5,853 nt of DNA from a bacterium (GTDB taxonomy: Bacteria; ARS69): assembly GCA_025774865.1 (NCBI GenBank), contig JALGZO010000635.1, positions 1 to 5,853 of the forward strand, given 5' to 3'. The position numbers and the translations under genes were made by a program. Position 1 is the stretch's first letter. Each line of letters starts with the position of its first letter. Positions 1-5,853 of the stretch are shown piece after piece. The notes under the pieces were generated by a model, which saw only the letters and a list, made by a program, of their open reading frames with translations, was not told where the DNA came from and ran no database searches.

Positions 1-1
1 G

Positions 2-1010
2 CCACTGCCCTTGGCGATCAACTCCGGGATCGCCTTCCACGTGTTCCTCACCGGGATGTTCACGTACTTGTGGGCCGCGCGGCGAGGGCTCCATCCGGCG
101 GCGTGCTTCTTCGCCGGCGCGACCCTCATGCTGAGCGCGCCGCACCTCATGCACATCCGGGCGGGTCACCTTTCGAATCTCTGCGCGATGCCGTGGGTGC
201 CGGCGACGTTCTTGGCGGTCGACGGGATGTGCGATCGGCGAGGAACCGGATGGACCCTGTTCGGAATCGCAGCGCTCGCCTGCCTGCTCCTCGCCGGCCA
301 TCCTCAGTACGCCCTCTACACGGCGCTTGCGGTGGCCGTTTACGTGGCGCTTCGGGCCCGGAAGATCGAGGGGCGCGGAGCCGTGTTCGCCCGGCTCGTG
401 GTCGTCGGGGTCGGGGCCGGTCTCGTCGCGGCGGTCCAGCTCTGGACGACGGCGCGGGAAGCCGCGTACACGCTTCGCGCAGGCGGTGTGCCGTGGGAGT
501 TCGCCTCGATGTTCTCATTTCCTCCGGAGAACCTGTCGACTCTGATCGCGCCGGGCTTTTTCGGGGCGGCCGGCGACGCGTACTGGGGTCGGGCGCACCT
601 CTGGGAGGTGCACGCCTTCTTCGGGGTGACCGGACTCGTCCTCGCCGTTCGCGGTGCGCTCGACCCGGATCGCGAGCGACTGCGCTTCTCAGGAACCATG
701 GTCGTCGTCCTCCTGCTCCTCGCGTTGGGCGCGAACACGCCTCTCTACCGTGGACTCTACGAGCTCGTGCCCGGCTTCGACCGGTTTCGGTCCGCGTCGC
801 GGCTGGGTTACTTCGCCGCCATGTTCGCCGCGATGCTTGCCGGCATCGGCGCCCACCGCCTGTGCGCGGGCGGGAAACCGGGGTGGCGCGGCATCGCCGC
901 CGTGGCGGCGGGGGCGTTGATCGTGGCGGGCGCCGCCCTGGGTGTCGCCGCGACGGAGAGCGCCACTTTCGGCGGGTGGATGAAGGACGTGCGGGCGGCC
1001 GGGGCGCAGG
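2..1010 (+). CDS. YfhO-family membrane protein, N-terminal part (5' truncated, frame broken at the 3' end)
   Basis: YfhO proteins are polytopic GT-C-type membrane proteins; in Bacillus subtilis YfhO is implicated in adding sugars to lipoteichoic acid outside the membrane. The reading frame is open from the window edge with no plausible start: the TTG at 11 lies inside a conserved stretch (PLPLAINSGIAFHVF), so I judge that roughly 80-110 N-terminal residues, including the first catalytic loop, lie upstream. About nine hydrophobic segments are visible, with family-like motifs HLMHIRAGHLSNL (about 146-184), NLSTLIAPGFFG (about 530-565), YWGRAHLWEVHAFFGV (about 581-628) and FDRFRSASRLGYFAA (about 776-820). 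After about 1010 this frame stays open to a TGA at 1553-1555, but it becomes Arg/Gly/Ser-rich and loses its hydrophobic pattern, so that part is not real protein. The protein continues in frame 3. Family assignment is by remembered motifs, not a search. Confidence 0.8.
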
Positions 1011-1016
1011 TTCTTG
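981..1016 (+). other. Frameshift site in the YfhO-like gene
   Basis: Frame 2 reads GGWMKDVRAAGAQ and then turns into low-complexity Arg-rich sequence. Frame 3 is closed by a TGA at 981-983 and becomes protein-like from FLDPAAYDDP onward. The switch must therefore lie between 981 and about 1016. Removing one G from the GG at 1009-1010 gives the smooth joint GAQ-FLDPAAY; removing one T at 1011-1012 gives GAQ-VLDPAAY, which is equally smooth. A single-base insertion (or a two-base loss) explains the data. Either a sequencing or assembly error or a true inactivating mutation could be the cause. No typical slippery heptamer is seen. Confidence 0.8.
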
Positions 1017-2009
1017 GACCCCGCGGCTTACGACGATCCCGAGTTCGTGAGTGCCGCTCGCGACCGGGCGGCGCGTGCCCTGGGCTACGGCGCCGGAACG
1101 CTCGCGGTGATCGCAGGGTTTCTCACGGCGGCGCGAGCGTGGAGGGTGACGACAGTCGGGCTCGGTCTCATCGGACTCGTGGAGCTTCTGGGGTTCGCGT
1201 GGTCGCTTCGGGTGACGTGCGATCCCGAGCTTCCCCTCTTCGAAGCTCTCCGGAGTCGGGTGGTGCCGACACTCGGATCGGATCGCGTCTTCAACACCCT
1301 GGCGCTGAACAGTGCGATGACGACGGGAGCCGCCGACATCTGGGGATACGAACCGGCCAAGTTGCGGCGGTACGCGGAGCTCGTGACGTTCACGCAGGGC
1401 GGCGATCCCGACTCGGCATCCCGAATCGTGGACTTCCAGTCGGTCTCGCCCCTTTACGCGATGCTCCGACTTCGTGCGGCGATCGTGCAGAGTGGGGGGC
1501 GGGCGCAGGTCGTGCCGGTGCAGGCGAAGCCATTGCCGCGCTGGAGGTTCTATGATCGATTCCGGGTCGAGGACGACCGCGACGCGGTCCTCGCCGCAAT
1601 CTCCTCGCCCGATTTCGATCTCGCGAGCGAAGTCGTTCTCGAGACCACGCCCGATCCGCCGCCCGCTCCCGGCGAGTCGGGCGGAACGGTTCGTGTGACC
1701 GACGAGTCGACGGATCGGGTGGATTTCGAAGTCACGGTGGATCGCCCGTCACTGCTTCTCATGACGGATGCGTACCATCCGTTCTGGCGAGCGGAGGGGC
1801 GGCCGGGCAGCGTGTCGTCGCAGTACGAGATTCTCCCGGCGAACTGGGTGTTGCGCGCGATTCCGCTGCCCGCCGGCGAGCACCGGATTCGCCTCGAGTA
1901 CCGCGTGCCAGGATTCCGGATCGCCGCCGTGGTATCCATGATCGCGGCCTTCGCCTGGTTGGCGGGGCTTCTCGGATGGGCCGTCCGACGCCGCGCGGAG
2001 GTCGTATGA
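1011..2009 (+). CDS. YfhO-family membrane protein, C-terminal part (frame +1 relative to the N-terminal part)
   Basis: This is the remainder of the same YfhO-like protein, read in frame 3 from about FLDPAAYDDPEF to the TGA at 2007-2009. It has two hydrophobic segments near 1080-1130 and 1147-1210, then a soluble, presumably extracytoplasmic region, then a last membrane helix near 1917-1985 and a basic end (VRRRAEVV). The soluble region ends in the hallmark of the family: LLLMTDAYHPFWRA (about 1752-1793) followed by PANWVLRAIPLPAGEHRIRL (about 1836-1895), which matches the usual pattern of tD.yyPgWrA, then aN...Ra.pvpaGeH. A TTG at 1014 could serve as a start, but I see no Shine-Dalgarno motif before it, and a protein starting there would lack most membrane helices. 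I therefore read it as a fragment of one gene. The stop overlaps the next ATG as ATGA, implying an operon. Confidence 0.8.
   Translation, partial: FLDPAAYDDPEFVSAARDRAARALGYGAGTLAVIAGFLTAARAWRVTTVGLGLIGLVELLGFAWSLRVTCDPELPLFEALRSRVVPTLGSDRVFNTLALNSAMTTGAADIWGYEPAKLRRYAELVTFTQGGDPDSASRIVDFQSVSPLYAMLRLRAAIVQSGGRAQVVPVQAKPLPRWRFYDRFRVEDDRDAVLAAISSPDFDLASEVVLETTPDPPPAPGESGGTVRVTDESTDRVDFEVTVDRPSLLLMTDAYHPFWRAEGRPGSVSSQYEILPANWVLRAIPLPAGEHRIRLEYRVPGFRIAAVVSMIAAFAWLAGLLGWAVRRRAEVV
1997..2001 (+). promoter_or_regulatory. Shine-Dalgarno motif GGAGG for the TMTC-like gene
   Basis: GGAGG lies four bases before the ATG at 2006, inside the last codons of the upstream gene. The spacing is short but supports 2006 over the next in-frame ATG at 2021, which would be 19 bases away. 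The ATGA overlap (2006-2009) fits translational coupling to the YfhO-like gene. Confidence 0.5.
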
Positions 2010-3772
2010 AGACGGACGAGATGTCGAGAGTCGTGCGTGCGCCGTGGATCGGTGCGGTTGCCATCGGGCTGCTCGCGCTCGCCGCCCACGCGCCGGCCCT
2101 GCGCGCGGGGTTTCTCTGGGACGACGAGTTCTGGCTGTGGAAGAGCCCGCTCACCGTCGCCGACAACGGCATTCTGCGGGCGTGGTTCTCCGCTGACCGC
2201 TGGGATTTCTATCCGGTGACGTCGAGCGCGTTCTGGATTCTGTGGCGGGCCTGCGGAGAGAACGCCGCGGGCTACCATGCGCTCAACGTCCTGCTGCACG
2301 GGGCCGGGGCCGTACTCGTGTGGCGTGTGCTCGCGGGGCTCGCGGTTCCCGGGGCGTGGGTGGCTGCGGCACTGTTCGCGGTGCACCCGGTGACGGTCGG
2401 AACCGTCGCGTGGATCACGCAGCTGAAGAACGTCTTGTCTCTCATCTTCTACGCGGCCGCGCTGCTCGCCTGGTTGCGGTTCGACGAGACCGACGAGGGC
2501 GCTGCCGCGGATCGTCGTCGCTGGTACGGCGTCACCCTCGGCGTGACCATTGCCGCGCTTCTCAGCAAGGCCTCGGTCGTCCTGCTCCCGGTCGTGATGC
2601 TCGCGATGGTCTGGTGGCGCCGGGGACGCGTCACCCGCTCCCACGTCCTCGCGACGCTCCCGATCTTCGCGCTCGCGGCCGCCCAGTCGGCGGTGACGAT
2701 CTGGTTCCAGACGAACCGGGTCATCGGCGGCGCCGAGGTCGCCACCGACGGGATCGCGGTTCGGCTGGCGGCGGCGGGCCGCGCGGTCTGGTTCTACGCG
2801 GCGAAAGCGCTGGCACCGGTCGACCTCGCGATCATCTACCCGCGGTTCACTCCGGATCCTTCGTCGGTTCTCGTCTGGCTGCCGTGGCTCGCGCTCGTGG
2901 CCGTCTTCGCCGTCGCCCTGGCGACGCGCCGTGGGCCCGGGCGTCCGGTGCTCTTCGGGCTCGGGGTGTACGTGATCACGCTGCTGCCGGTGCTGGGCTT
3001 CTTCGACATGTACTACGCGCGGTACTCGCGGGTGGCCGACCACTGGCAGTACCTCGCGCTTCCCGCTCTGCTCGCGTTGATCGTCGGGGGTGCGACCGTG
3101 GGGCTCCGCCGGGTCGGCTCCCGGGCGGTGGCGGTCCCGGTCTTGATCGGGGCCGTGGCGATCGTAGCCGCCGGCGCGCTCGCGTTTCGACAGGCGACGG
3201 CCTATCGGGATCCCGGCACGCTCTGGCGGACCGTAGTCGAGCGGAACCCCGACGCCTGGGTGGCGTGGAACGGCCTCGGCACGTGGCTCGGCGCGACCGG
3301 CGACCATGAGACCGCGACGAAGCACTTCGAGCGCGCAATCGAGCTCCGCCCCGACTACCCGCTGGCTCTCCGAAACCTCGGAATCGCGAGTGAGAGCCGC
3401 GGCGACCCGGTCCGCGCCGAGGAGAGCTACCGGCGCGCCATCGCCGTCCGGGCCGACTACGCGGACGCGCGAGCGGATCTGGGCCGCCTCCTGGCGCACC
3501 GGGGCGACGAGGAAGCGGCGACGAGCGAGCTGCGGGAGGTCGTTCGGCTCGTGCCCGACCATCTGGATGCGCGTTACTTGCTCGCCAAGCTCCGGGTTCG
3601 CGCGGCGGATCTCCCCGGCGCGGCGGAACAGCTCCGGGAGATCGTCGCGCGGCGCCCGGATTTCCAGGACGCCGCGGCCGTCTTGAACGCGGTAAATGCG
3701 AAACTCGCGGCGGAGAACGCTGCCGCCGACGCGCCACCGACCCCCGCACCGGGGAGCAACCGGGTGAAGTGA
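2006..3772 (+). CDS. TMTC-like GT-C glycosyltransferase with C-terminal tetratricopeptide repeats
   Basis: This 588-residue protein resembles bacterial relatives of eukaryotic TMTC O-mannosyltransferases, often annotated only as TPR proteins. After a first helix (about 14-34) comes GFLWDDEF, with the acidic trio D39-D40-E41 in the first external loop, where GT-C enzymes keep their catalytic Asp. Then follow YPVTSSAFW (69-77), GYHALNVLLHGAGAVLVW (89-106), the helix with FAVHPV (124-129), AWITQLKNVLS (135-145), and a further set of helices with LSKASVVLLPVV to about residue 400. TPR units lie at 414-449, 450-483, 484-517 and 518-551, all with the usual A..L......A...........P spacing. An Ala/Pro-rich tail closes the protein (552-588). 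The family transfers a sugar from a polyprenyl-phosphate donor to exported protein; donor and acceptor here are unknown. It is probably in one operon with the YfhO-like gene. Start chosen from GGAGG and the ATGA overlap. Confidence 0.85.
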   Translation: MKTDEMSRVVRAPWIGAVAIGLLALAAHAPALRAGFLWDDEFWLWKSPLTVADNGILRAWFSADRWDFYPVTSSAFWILWRACGENAAGYHALNVLLHGAGAVLVWRVLAGLAVPGAWVAAALFAVHPVTVGTVAWITQLKNVLSLIFYAAALLAWLRFDETDEGAAADRRRWYGVTLGVTIAALLSKASVVLLPVVMLAMVWWRRGRVTRSHVLATLPIFALAAAQSAVTIWFQTNRVIGGAEVATDGIAVRLAAAGRAVWFYAAKALAPVDLAIIYPRFTPDPSSVLVWLPWLALVAVFAVALATRRGPGRPVLFGLGVYVITLLPVLGFFDMYYARYSRVADHWQYLALPALLALIVGGATVGLRRVGSRAVAVPVLIGAVAIVAAGALAFRQATAYRDPGTLWRTVVERNPDAWVAWNGLGTWLGATGDHETATKHFERAIELRPDYPLALRNLGIASESRGDPVRAEESYRRAIAVRADYADARADLGRLLAHRGDEEAATSELREVVRLVPDHLDARYLLAKLRVRAADLPGAAEQLREIVARRPDFQDAAAVLNAVNAKLAAENAAADAPPTPAPGSNRVK

Positions 3773-3849
3773 TTTGGCGGTGGAAGGCCCCAAGGCATTG
3801 AAATCATGACGATTCAGGTGTCGGAGAAACGGTGATGGGCTCGTCACGA

Positions 3850-3873
3850 CCCGGGCTCGGGCCGCGTCGCGGC
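3850..3873 (+). repeat. GC-rich hairpin cluster in the intergenic region
   Basis: CCCG-GGCT-CGGG (3850-3861) and GCCGC-GTC-GCGGC (3861-3873) are two adjacent perfect small stems in the 207-bp gap after the TMTC-like gene. No T-run follows either, so neither is a standard intrinsic terminator. They could slow polymerase or protect the upstream mRNA end, but short palindromes are expected in DNA this GC-rich. Confidence 0.25.
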
Positions 3874-3920
3874 GCGCCGGCGGTTCGGGGCGCGCAACGC
3901 TGGCGGCGCGGGGCTTCCAT

Positions 3921-3929
3921 TGCTAAGGT
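3921..3929 (+). promoter_or_regulatory. Weak candidate extended -10 promoter element for the beta-propeller gene
   Basis: TGCTAAGGT reads as an extended -10 (TGn followed by TAAGGT, keeping the TA...T positions) and would give a leader of roughly 45 bases before the ATG at 3980. The -35 position (about 3901-3906, TGGCGG) matches consensus poorly. It is the least GC-rich spot close to this start, which is the only other support. Confidence 0.18.
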
Positions 3930-3979
3930 AGGGCCGATTTCGCCGTCGCACCTTGACCGAAGAGGACTCGCCGCTACCC

Positions 3980-5632
3980 ATGATCGCCCGTCCCTCGTTT
4001 CGAGCGCTTCGCTCCGGGTGGGTCTCCGCTCTCGCCCTCGGTCTCGGCCTGGGGCTTCCGTTGGCGGGCATCGCCGCCGAGCCGCCCGACGAAGTGCCGG
4101 GTCTGAGTGAGGAGTCGCTCCGCAAGTTCCGGCGTCTCTACGATCCCGACATTCCGGTAGCGTTCCGGGCCGACGAGACCGCCGGCGTCGCGAGGTCGGG
4201 CGCCCGCGGCGCACTCGCACCGAACGAGAGTCGCGGGGGCAATTGGTGGAGCGGTTTCGCGGCGCATCCCGCCGGCCAGGGCCTCCAAAGCTCCGTGAAC
4301 GTGATGGCCGAATACGGCGGAAGCCTGGTCGTGGCGGGCGATTTCCGAAGGGCCGGAGGGGACATCGCTCACCGCGTGGCGATGTGGGACGGAGCCTCGT
4401 GGACGCCGCTCGGCCTGGGTATGAATTTTCGTGTCTTCGCGCTCGAGGAGCACGGCGGCAAGCTGATCGCGGGCGGCGCGTTCACGCTCGCGGACCTGTC
4501 GACCGCGAACTTCGTCGCGGCCTGGGACGGAAACTCCTGGGAGCCGCTCGGCCACGGGCCGGGGGGACCGGTCTACGCACTGCAAGAGTACGAAGGCGTC
4601 CTCTACGCCGGCGGAGACTTCCAGAGCTTCCTCGCGACCTGGGACGGCACGGCCTGGATTCCCGACTCCACCCCGCCGAACGGAATCGTCGCTACGTTGG
4701 CGGTGGCGGACAGCTTGAATTACGGTTCCACCCTGCTCGCCGGGGGAGTGATGGTGCGATGGGGCAATCAGGGCGATAACAGCGGATCCTTCATCTTCCG
4801 TCTGTCGCGCTCCAGCGGGAGATGGATCCGGCTGAACCGCGGAGCCAACAACTGGGTCAACACGATGCACGTCGTCAACAGCGACACGGTGTACGTCGGA
4901 GGGAACTTCAGCGCGGTGAGGAACGGGAGTCCGTTCATCAGTGCGCGCCGGGTCGTCGGGTACACGTATCCGATCGGCGACCCCCCCGCGCGGTACTTCG
5001 CGCTCGGGGATGAAACGGGAAACGGAGTCAACGACGCGGTCCTGGCGATCACCGACTTCGGGGGCAACATCGTGGTCGGCGGGCAGTTCGACACTGCGAC
5101 GAATTCGGGCGGCGGCGCCATCGTCGCGAACCGAATTGCCACCTGGGACGGAACGCTGTGGAGCGCGCTCGGCACGGGGGTGTCGGGTGGGCTCTACGCC
5201 CCACACGTCCGGGCGCTTCAGACGTTCGGCACGGATCTTTACGCCGGCGGATGGTTCACGAGCGCGGGTGGCGCCGACTCGAGACACATCGCCAGGTGGA
5301 TCGACATTCCAGCGCCCGCTCCGCCGGTCGGCGTACGCGAGGGCGTCGCGGGCGGTCCCGATCTCGCCGTGACGGTCGCCCCGAATCCGTTCGCGTGGGA
5401 GACGCGGATCTCGTTCGCGTCACCGATGCTTGCGCGCGTGACGCTCTCCGTCCACGACGTGCAGGGTCGTCGGGTCCGCACGCTCCTCGAAGCCGAGGGA
5501 GTGGAGGGCGTGCGCACGGCCAGTTGGGACGGCCGCGACGAAGAAGGCCGGCGGCTCTCGTCCGGCGTGTACTTCGTGCGGCTCGAGCGGGATGGCGTCC
5601 CCGTGAGCCGGCGGGTCGTGCTCACCCGTTAG
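3980..5632 (+). CDS. Exported seven-repeat beta-propeller protein with FlgD-like / type IX-type C-terminal sorting domain
   Basis: The 550-residue product starts with a signal peptide: basic MIARPSFRALR, a Leu/Gly/Ala core (14-31), and a likely cleavage near A32-A33. An in-frame TTG at 3953 would only add nine polar residues before it, so the ATG is preferred, although GAGGA at 3962-3966 is a distant 13 bases away. Seven repeats of about 36-58 residues begin near 106, 149, 195, 235, 291, 349 and 407. Each has V..A/T-M/L....L..GG.F, and repeats 1, 2, 3 and 6 carry WDGxxW (W136, W182, W221, W389). The seventh lacks its WDG strand, while GNWWSGF before repeat 1 resembles it, which suggests a closed seven-bladed ring. 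A linker leads to PNPF (468-471), VHDVQGRRVRTL, WDGRDEEGRRLSSGVYFVRL and a final RRVVLTR. This tail is typical of cell-surface or secreted proteins in FCB-type bacteria. The ligand or enzymatic role is unknown and no catalytic motif is evident. Confidence 0.85.
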   Translation: MIARPSFRALRSGWVSALALGLGLGLPLAGIAAEPPDEVPGLSEESLRKFRRLYDPDIPVAFRADETAGVARSGARGALAPNESRGGNWWSGFAAHPAGQGLQSSVNVMAEYGGSLVVAGDFRRAGGDIAHRVAMWDGASWTPLGLGMNFRVFALEEHGGKLIAGGAFTLADLSTANFVAAWDGNSWEPLGHGPGGPVYALQEYEGVLYAGGDFQSFLATWDGTAWIPDSTPPNGIVATLAVADSLNYGSTLLAGGVMVRWGNQGDNSGSFIFRLSRSSGRWIRLNRGANNWVNTMHVVNSDTVYVGGNFSAVRNGSPFISARRVVGYTYPIGDPPARYFALGDETGNGVNDAVLAITDFGGNIVVGGQFDTATNSGGGAIVANRIATWDGTLWSALGTGVSGGLYAPHVRALQTFGTDLYAGGWFTSAGGADSRHIARWIDIPAPAPPVGVREGVAGGPDLAVTVAPNPFAWETRISFASPMLARVTLSVHDVQGRRVRTLLEAEGVEGVRTASWDGRDEEGRRLSSGVYFVRLERDGVPVSRRVVLTR

Positions 5633-5853
5633 TGTGCCGTCTCGAGAATCTTGCTTCCTTTCATATTGGATGGCTCCGAGCGGCAGGAAGCCGGGGGACC
5701 CCCTCGCCCGCCGTTGCTGCTCGGACTCACCAGGCAGTTGCGGGAGTCTCGGTACTTCTCATGACTTTCGAGATGGAACACGAGTCGGGTCCCCCGGGCG
5801 GCTCCACTCTCAGTGAAAGCGCAGGAACTGCCGCGGGATGTCGCAGCTCGCCG
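5633..5853 (+). other. Intergenic tail with possible start of an unrecognised ORF at the window edge
   Basis: No convincing gene is seen here. The beginning (about 5647-5670, AATCTTGCTTCC...ATATTGGA) is AT-rich for this genome and might be a regulatory region, but no paired -35/-10 boxes are visible, and no T-tailed hairpin follows the beta-propeller stop. An ATG at 5761, with a second in-frame ATG at 5773, opens a frame that reaches the window end after 31 codons (MTFEMEHESGPPGGS...). It has no Shine-Dalgarno motif at normal spacing and matches nothing I recognise, so it is recorded only as a possibility. Confidence 0.2.
5691..5797. repeat. 11-bp inverted repeat flanking an 85-bp spacer
   Basis: CCGGGGGACCC (5691-5701) is the exact reverse complement of GGGTCCCCCGG (5787-5797). 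The match stops on both sides. A second, shorter complementary pair, GGCAGTT (5734-5740) and AACTGCC (5826-5832), interleaves with the first rather than nesting. Function is unknown; it may be chance in GC-rich DNA, a binding site pair, or RNA structure. Confidence 0.3.

Noticed and set aside
1000-1020. Programmed ribosomal frameshift at the YfhO-like break
   Set aside because: There is no X-XXY-YYZ heptamer or other known slippery site, and this family is not known to use recoding. An indel is simpler.
1014-1555. Continuation of frame 2 after the frame break as genuine protein
   Set aside because: The translation is Arg/Gly/Ser-rich with no hydrophobic segments, while frame 3 over the same bases shows membrane helices and conserved YfhO motifs.
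1550-3847. 765-codon open frame on the minus strand
   Set aside because: It lies antisense to the end of the YfhO-like gene and all of the TMTC-like gene. Its product is Arg/Glu/Pro/Asp-rich with no domain pattern, as expected from the G/C third-base bias of the + strand genes.
3861-3873. Intrinsic terminator after the TMTC-like gene
   Set aside because: The stem is strong but no T-run follows it, and it lies about 90 bases past the stop.
3832-4110. Short + strand open frame across the intergenic gap
   Set aside because: It is Arg/Gly/Ser-rich, runs out of frame into the signal-peptide coding region, and has no start signal.
3974-5287. 437-codon open frame on the minus strand
   Set aside because: It is antisense to the beta-propeller gene and low in complexity, while the + strand has a signal peptide, repeats and a recognisable C-terminal domain.
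5695-5705. GGGGGACCCCC as a terminator hairpin
   Set aside because: The centre is a single base, so only a short stem could form, and no T-run follows.
5634-5816. 60-codon open frame downstream of the beta-propeller gene
   Set aside because: It begins with a GTG one base after the stop, has no Shine-Dalgarno motif, a Cys/Ser/Gly/Arg-rich composition and no recognisable motif.

Overview
The window is about two-thirds G+C or more and carries three genes on the + strand. Protein content suggests a Gram-negative, high-GC member of the FCB-related phyla, such as Candidatus Eisenbacteria, Gemmatimonadota or Latescibacterota. The best clue is a secreted beta-propeller protein ending in a PNPF...SGVYFVRL tail, the FlgD-like / type IX-type C-terminal domain common in those groups. 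This placement is inference; no rRNA or marker gene is present.

Layout. Positions 2-2009 hold a YfhO-family polytopic membrane protein (GT-C glycosyltransferase-like). Its 5' end lies outside the window, and its frame breaks between 981 and about 1016: the N-terminal half reads in frame 2 and the C-terminal half in frame 3. Its stop codon overlaps the next start (ATGA, 2006-2009). Positions 2006-3772 encode a 588-residue TMTC-like protein, with a GT-C membrane domain followed by four tetratricopeptide repeats. After a 207-bp gap containing GC-rich hairpins, 3980-5632 encodes a 550-residue exported protein: signal peptide, seven beta-propeller-like repeats, and the FlgD-like C-terminal domain. 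The last 221 bp hold no convincing gene, only a small inverted repeat and a possible start of an ORF running off the edge.

How they may work together. The first two genes look translationally coupled and both resemble enzymes that use polyprenyl-phosphate-linked sugars on the outer face of the inner membrane. They probably act in glycosylation of an envelope polymer or exported protein. The third gene has its own gap and may be a separate transcription unit; that it could be a substrate is speculation. No tRNA, rRNA, CRISPR array, insertion sequence or phage gene was seen.
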